The translations under genes and the position numbers were made by a program. From Cyclina sinensis (lineage: Eukaryota; Mollusca; Bivalvia; Venerida; Veneridae), in contig JAAONU010000022.1 of assembly GCA_012932295.1 (NCBI GenBank), positions 186,001-250,000 of the forward strand: a stretch of DNA of 64,000 bases. The letters run 5' to 3'. Positions 59,005-64,000 of this stretch are shown piece after piece (position 1 is the stretch's first letter; the number at the start of each line of letters is the position of its first letter). The notes under the pieces are model-generated. The model made no database searches. It saw only the letters and a program-made list of their open reading frames with translations, and was not told the origin of the DNA.

Positions 59005-61015
59005 AACAAAAATAGATTTAGATTTAAGATTTATTCAATTATGGCATAAACATTTTAAATGTCCATTGCCACTTTAAGCAATGATGTGGTTACAAAATCA
59101 CTAATATAAACATAGATATCGTGAATTCATACGTATTAAGGTATGAGAAAAGTATGCGAACTATGTAGTTGTTAGGCATGAGCGCTACAACAGATATTTA
59201 CATATCAAAGTACATAAACATTTATAACAGAATTATAGGCAAAGATTCATATACACAATCGAGTAAAATAATAATAAAAAAATAATCACAAACAAAAGTC
59301 TTTGCTTACAATCTATTTAAATCATTTCATGATGCTTATTAGCTAAATATATGAATTTTGATAACTTCTTAATAACACTTTGGTTTTTATTTTTCATTAG
59401 GTTTTTAAATTTTTGAACATTTGGCCAGGAACAAAAATATTTTGGTAAATACATTTGCCTTTGATCTCTGTAATACGGACAAACCAAAAGGAAATGACAC
59501 TCTGTTTCTACTGTATTTTTACATTTTGTGCATAATCTGTCATTTCTATCAATATTTCTAGTTCTACCTTCTTCAATCATAAGTTTATGAGCTGAACACC
59601 TAAAACGAGTTAAAGCTTTTCTATGATTTTCATTTTTTACACAGTTTAAATATTTTTCTGTTTCAAAACTATCTTTAATACTACAGTATGTCTGTAACCT
59701 AGAAGAATTATTTATCTCCATGAACCATGTTTGGTAATACTGGTCATATATTCGCTGAATCACACTGTTAAGTTGCGTAACATTAACATCTTGATTGTTC
59801 CATAAAAACGCAAACCCCCAACTCTTCTAAGAGTCTCTTTACATTTATGGACCATTTATTAATATAATCATTACGCTCATTTTTCATCATTAGCACCTTG
59901 TATAATAATGAATCCGGATGTTTCATAATTTTATACCAATACTTAAGTATACGCATTTTAAGCAATACAAATAAAGGTACTCTACCAAGTTCGCCATAAT
60001 CTGTAGCATTTGGTGTCTGTTGCCGAACACACAAAACTTGTTTTAGAAACTTCTTATAGACTCGCTCAATATCTGGTGAGTTATGAAATCCCCAAATTTC
60101 AGAACCATAAGTAAGGATAGGCATTATCATACTATCAAAGAATTTCAATAATTCTGATATTTCAAGCGACATTGAATCAAATAGTGAATTTAATGCATAC
60201 AGTGCCTTTAAGGGCTGATCAGATAGTGCTTTCTGTGCTTGGTAGAAACTTCCGTTTGCAGAAATTGTAACGCCCAAATAAGTAAAATTATCTACAATGT
60301 TTAGTATCTTATTATTATATCTAAATTCTACATATTCTTGTCTATTTCCCTTTTTGCAAATCATGATACATGTTTTATCAGGATTAACTGAGATTCCCCA
60401 TAGTTGACAATAAGTATACAGTATGTCAAGTAATGTCTGCAACCCTTCTTTGGTTTGAGAGAACAAGACTGTGTCATCAGCAAATAATAACATGAATAAT
60501 TTTAAATCTTTTAATGTGACAGCATCTAGACTGTCAGTATACATATAATTGTACATATTATTGATAAAAAGGATTAATAACAGAGGAGACAATGGTTCAA
60601 ACTGTTTTACCTCTGTGTTACATTCAAAATAATCAGTAAAGAAGCCTTCCACTCTAACACAGGTTTTTACATTTTCATAAATAACTTTTAACATTTTTAC
60701 AATTTTAGAAGGTGCTCCATTTCTCAATAGTTTAAACCAAATACCGTTTCTGTACACCGCGTCAATTTCTTTACGGAAGTCAACGAAAGCACTATACAAT
60801 TTCTTTTTCTCTTTGTTAATAATTTTATCTAACGAAAGCACAATACAATTTTTTTTCTCTTCGTTGATAACTTTATCTAACGAAAGCACAATACAATTAT
60901 TTTTTCTCTTTGTTGATAACTTTATCTGTCAACGAAGTTAAGACAAATGCACAATCTATAGTACTTTTGTTTTTCCTGAATCCGAAGTGGTAATCAGATA
61001 AAACAAACCCGCTTG
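59005..61015 (-). mobile_element. 5'-truncated non-LTR retrotransposon with near-complete RT C-terminal half
   Basis: The 3' end is marked by an AATAGATTTAGATTTAAGAT tail at about 59003. Coding runs on the minus strand from about 61010: LSDYHFGFRKNKSTIDCAF, an in-frame triplicated segment, AFVDFRK, LSPLLLILFINN, and FADD at 60473-60484 in MLLFADDTVLFSQTKEGLQ. VDNFTYLGVTIS and YGSEIWGFH follow. After a frameshift near 59775 comes a C-terminal Cys/His block (CTKCKNTVETECHFLLVCPY) to 59317. RQGE is altered to VKQFEPLSP. The 5' half, including the endonuclease, is missing. It is the least decayed retroelement here, so probably the youngest. Confidence 0.82.
60782..60930 (-). repeat. Triplicated 48-49 bp segment inside the RT frame
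   Basis: AACGAAAGCACAATACAAT recurs at about 60782, 60831 and 60879 with spacings of 49 and 48 bases. It encodes repeated LDK-I/V-IN-x-EKK peptides just before the AFVDF block, where RTs normally have one copy. Confidence 0.75.
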
Positions 61016-61099
61016 TTGTTTGCAGCATATCGTGCCACTATTGCTCGGGGTGATAACTGCTTAATAACGGTAAACACAAGGCAGTCTGCGCGAGCAACA

Positions 61100-62237
61100 G
61101 GTATCATTCAAAGAGGTGTGAAAACACCTGTCTGTCAGTGATTCGCTATTTCGCATCTTGATGGGACCTTGATAATTATTCGCTCAATTGCATTTTTCGT
61201 TAAATCGCATTTCGTTAAATTGCATTTTATCTTAACTGAATAAGAACAAAATGACGGGACCCATCACATTTTGCGCAGTACACCGTCATTTTGTTATACT
61301 GCGATTCTTGGCAGCGCCATTTGACTTTCTTAATTTTATTCCATTTAGTATAATTGTTCATGGTCAAAACGTTTCTATATGTAATTTACGGCCGTATCAA
61401 TGTTATTTTTACACGATTGCATTATTTTCAGACGCAGATAACTTAACAATTACAAATTCTGGGATAAAGTTTCATAACAGCAATACTTTCAATCAATTGC
61501 AAACTTCCTACTTCAGCTGAAGATTTTGTATTTTACAATTTTATTCGTTACAAATGAAGGTCAAAGGATTTCAACACAGTTAAGCCGAAAAATACGCCGA
61601 AAAATACTTGTCAAATAAATATAGTTACGAACATGTTATAATTGCCTAAAGTATTTATTGAACAGAACAGAACAAATGTTTATTACGACTAAAGCATTTA
61701 CAGATCATCGTCATGAATGATGGTCACAACAATATATGAATACAAATATTAAAAACAAACAAACAAAAAATATACAAGGATATATCCATTAATCTAAGTA
61801 AGAGAGTGTATATTTCATAATAAGGAATGTCTTTAAAGTTATAATATCGAAGAAATTTTTGCAATTTCAGGTTTAATTAAAACCAAACTTTACGTTAAAG
61901 GAGAATACCCGAAACTGTGCTTTTTTATACTGCCAATATATCATATTGACTATTTTCCAAAAAAAAAAAAAGAAAAAAAAAATGATAATAAAAGAAAAAG
62001 GCATTCATTTATATAGAAACAGATAAGAGATTATTTATAATGAAAGACACTAGCCCAAAACTGTAGAACAACTCTCTTTACAAAGACTGACTGTTATACA
62101 TCGAGACAATCTGTTAAACTTAACATTCTTTGACATGTTAACATCGGGTTCACTATTATATAGATACAACATTTTGAAGAAAACGGAATACTCTAAATAC
62201 AAGAGTACGACTCTTACATTATATTTATTTCAGCAAG
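61100..62237. other. Stretch with no recognised gene
   Basis: AT-rich sequence. GAACAGAACAGAACAAATG at 61661, followed by GTTTATTACGACTAAAGCAT, resembles another retrotransposon 3' tail on the minus strand. An A-run lies near 61957-61981. Confidence 0.35.
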
Positions 62238-62693
62238 TAGCTATATACAAAGAGACCTCAATTTTACTTTTTACTTTTGTGACTTTTCAGGTTGAATCAT
62301 TAACACAGTAGTAAAATCAGACTGTTTCGTCGCAGTCATTCTTTTAACTTTGCATTGTAATCAACCTCACATCTTCTAAAACTGAACAAGCAACAAACTG
62401 TTTCGACATACTAAGGTTCAACTTAATTTATCATGTTTTCCTTTTTAAGTCCACCGCAAATAATCCTTACTTTGCGTGCAATAATCTTTACTGGATTCTC
62501 TATACAATATATAATTTACCAGAAAACAGTCGATAAGATGGAATCAGTTCTGAATCTACGTTTGCTTTTGACTTCGCTTTTATTATTTACATTCAATACC
62601 AGTCAAATTTTTACATAGTCTACGCTAAAAGATAGGTGAAACTTTGGTAATTCATTCAGCTGATTCACAATAAAAAAAGTTTGTACGAGGCTT

Positions 62694-63024
62694 GTCCGGA
62701 AAATCCGTAGACAACCGATATTTCTTTGTTAATTCTATTTTTTCAAACTTTTTTATGTTGAGCGCACCCTTGATCATAATTGCATAGCTTTACTACGATA
62801 AAAACATGAAATTGATATCGGCACTCGTGTGATCGTTTCCGTGGCAACCTTGTATAGGGGTACCCGGAGGACGTCAAAACTGGAGATATTTACCGGTCTC
62901 ATGCGCCTTCTTTCTTTGGGTATTTTACCTGTTAAATCGCGGGTAACGTTATGATAAACACTCCATGACGTGACGTTACTCGTATTAAAGCAGGTGTCTA
63001 CGAACATTCCGGACGACCCTCGTA
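62694..63024. mobile_element. Mariner-type MITE (331 bp) with an empty-site control in the paralogous copy
   Basis: The ends read TACGAGGCTTGTCCGGAAAA and, in reverse complement, TACGAGGGTCGTCCGGAATG, both leading to CGTAGACA. The host sequence AAGTTTG-TA-TATTCAGA is split exactly at TA; in the duplicate at about 54414 it is uninterrupted (AAAGTTTGTATATTCAGATC). No transposase is present. Confidence 0.88.
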
Positions 63025-63104
63025 TATTCAGACTGGTTTTCAGTATTACTCTGAGTATTTTAGCGGTTGGAAACCTCCTCTAACCTGTAGCAAATATATA
63101 GCAT

Positions 63105-64000
63105 TCAAATAACATTTGGCTCAGACATATATATATGTACAATCATAGCGATTTTTCCATCACGAATAAAACCAGAATCCACATTTTCTATTTCACTTAT
63201 CCTTTTGATATCTATTTTCCTCGATTGATAAGTGTTATTAAATGTAAAGTTACCGTTTACTAAGACATTTTCTCCATTTGGTTGTGTGCAAGTTAAGCGA
63301 CAGAGTGTGTTCAGTTTACAAGAAACTTTCGCTGAACTCGAGTTCTTAAATTCTACTGACAGGATGTGAAAGTATGATTGGCAGCGAAGACTGTCGCTGT
63401 ATTCAGCTCGGCGAGTCAAAGAAGTTGATATACCAAAAGTAATATCCCATATCTGAGTTTGAACTGACGTAGAAAATATTTCCGCCACTGAGGGTGTGAA
63501 CACTACATGCAATTCTTTCCATTTGTAACCTTTGTCAAAACATAATGATTTAGACTTTTTTAGGTCTGCAACAACACATTTCTTCCAAACATCTCGCTCT
63601 TCAGATAGTTTCTGAACATTATGATCCTTTGATTCGTGAAGTTTTGTCTTAAAATTCGCATTCTCCGATTCTAAACCCGCGATTATTTCTTTCATCTTCA
63701 CAATCTTATTTTCATAAATCATTGTCAGTGCTTCTACTGGAGGTTTACACGATGTCTTGGCTTCTAGAAGTTCTTCGTCTGATTTTTCGGACGCAAGGAA
63801 TATGCATTTCTTTCGTAGATCTATCAAGTTATATATATCAGATTTTCGTAAAAGTTCAAACAACTCTTCAACACTAGTTGCATTTCCAATACTTTCCATC
63901 AGAACACTCTCGCATCTGTTTTTCAAATGTAAAACTTGGTATTCCTCGACCAGTGGTAGAAACGTCATTGCGTTGTCACTAGTAATTGGGTCTTGTATAT
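63105..64000 (-). CDS. BTB family gene, C-terminal part (5' end beyond the window)
   Basis: The visible 287 residues run from MTFLPLVEEYQVLHLKNRCE to SEPNVI-stop, and the frame is open to the window edge. They comprise the BACK-like segment, a coiled coil (KIVKMKEIIAGLESENANFK) and the beta domain (WKELHVVFTPSVAEIFSTSV, TQIWDITFGIST, GKIAMIVHIYMSEPNVI). The Met at 63968 is internal by comparison with the duplicate at 54.6-55.7 kb, so the true start and BTB domain lie to the right. The coiled coil has four extra residues relative to the duplicate (NKIVKMKEI versus KKMKEI). No frameshift is present in this copy, so it may be the functional one of the pair. Confidence 0.8.
   Translation of the reverse strand, partial: IQDPITSDNAMTFLPLVEEYQVLHLKNRCESVLMESIGNATSVEELFELLRKSDIYNLIDLRKKCIFLASEKSDEELLEAKTSCKPPVEALTMIYENKIVKMKEIIAGLESENANFKTKLHESKDHNVQKLSEERDVWKKCVVADLKKSKSLCFDKGYKWKELHVVFTPSVAEIFSTSVQTQIWDITFGISTSLTRRAEYSDSLRCQSYFHILSVEFKNSSSAKVSCKLNTLCRLTCTQPNGENVLVNGNFTFNNTYQSRKIDIKRISEIENVDSGFIRDGKIAMIVHIYMSEPNVI

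Larger units (their letters stand above)
62238..64000. repeat. Segmental duplication, copy 2 (continues past the window)
   Basis: Collinear with 53908-55408 apart from the MITE insertion at 62694-63024 and small indels. Confidence 0.85.

Noticed and set aside
62774..63007. 77-aa minus-strand ORF
   Set aside because: It lies wholly inside the mariner-type MITE and shows no transposase motif.

Overview
The window is eukaryotic nuclear DNA, most likely from a bivalve mollusc. Genes are split by GT-AG introns, the sequence is AT-rich, and no bacterial gene density or operons are visible. The space between genes is filled with remains of metazoan transposons (non-LTR retrotransposons, Tc1/mariner, a hAT-like element, an integrase-core element, tRNA-derived SINEs, MITEs, Helitron/HINE-like elements with internal monomers of about 145-165 bp) and with AAGGTCA-rich repeats that I associate with bivalve genomes. 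The species cannot be named from the sequence alone.

Left third (1-20 kb). An integrase-core (DDE) transposase remnant lies on the minus strand at 0.65-1.6 kb. The clearest host gene follows on the plus strand: a calmodulin-like protein 4 (CALML4-type) gene whose coding exons at 2866-6985 join in frame to a protein of about 149 residues. From 7.4 to 17.9 kb there is only repeat DNA: a HINE-like element, a 3 kb block rich in AAGGTCAAGGTCA, a 97-bp foldback, a TTAA-flanked MITE carrying a tRNA-like pol III box, and a Helentron-like element. A truncated BTB/POZ gene sits on the minus strand at 18.4-19.2 kb.

Middle (20-47 kb). A minus-strand SINE, a broken non-LTR reverse transcriptase, a K/R-S-encoding 18-bp minisatellite, a decayed Tc1 transposase and a second large HINE-like element (30.2-32.5 kb) lead to an intact single-exon BTB gene of 392 aa (34.1-35.3 kb, minus). 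Next come a 41-bp minisatellite, an ACAT microsatellite, a Tc1-type element with clear terminal inverted repeats, and more reverse transcriptase remains. Flanking non-coding segments are shared between 25.6 and 36.4 kb and between 37.0 and 43.1 kb, so the BTB neighbourhood has grown by local duplication.

Right third (47-64 kb). Three plus-strand copies of a promoter plus first-coding-exon cassette start with ATG GAT TTT and end at a GTAAG donor; the encoded MDF-x-x-YRKHG start resembles pyridoxal-phosphate group II amino-acid decarboxylases, but no second exon is visible. Between the first two copies lies a BED/hAT-like transposase gene whose C-terminal half is inverted between two 185-bp inverted repeats. 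Two further BTB genes (54.6-55.7 kb, and 63.1 kb running off the window) are recent duplicates. The first has two frameshifts, both in A homopolymers. The second copy holds a mariner-type MITE for which the first copy supplies the empty site. A 5'-truncated retrotransposon lies between them.

The host gene content is therefore CALML4, a locally expanded BTB - BACK-like - coiled-coil - beta-domain family on the minus strand, and decarboxylase-like first exons. Everything else that can be recognised is mobile or repetitive DNA.
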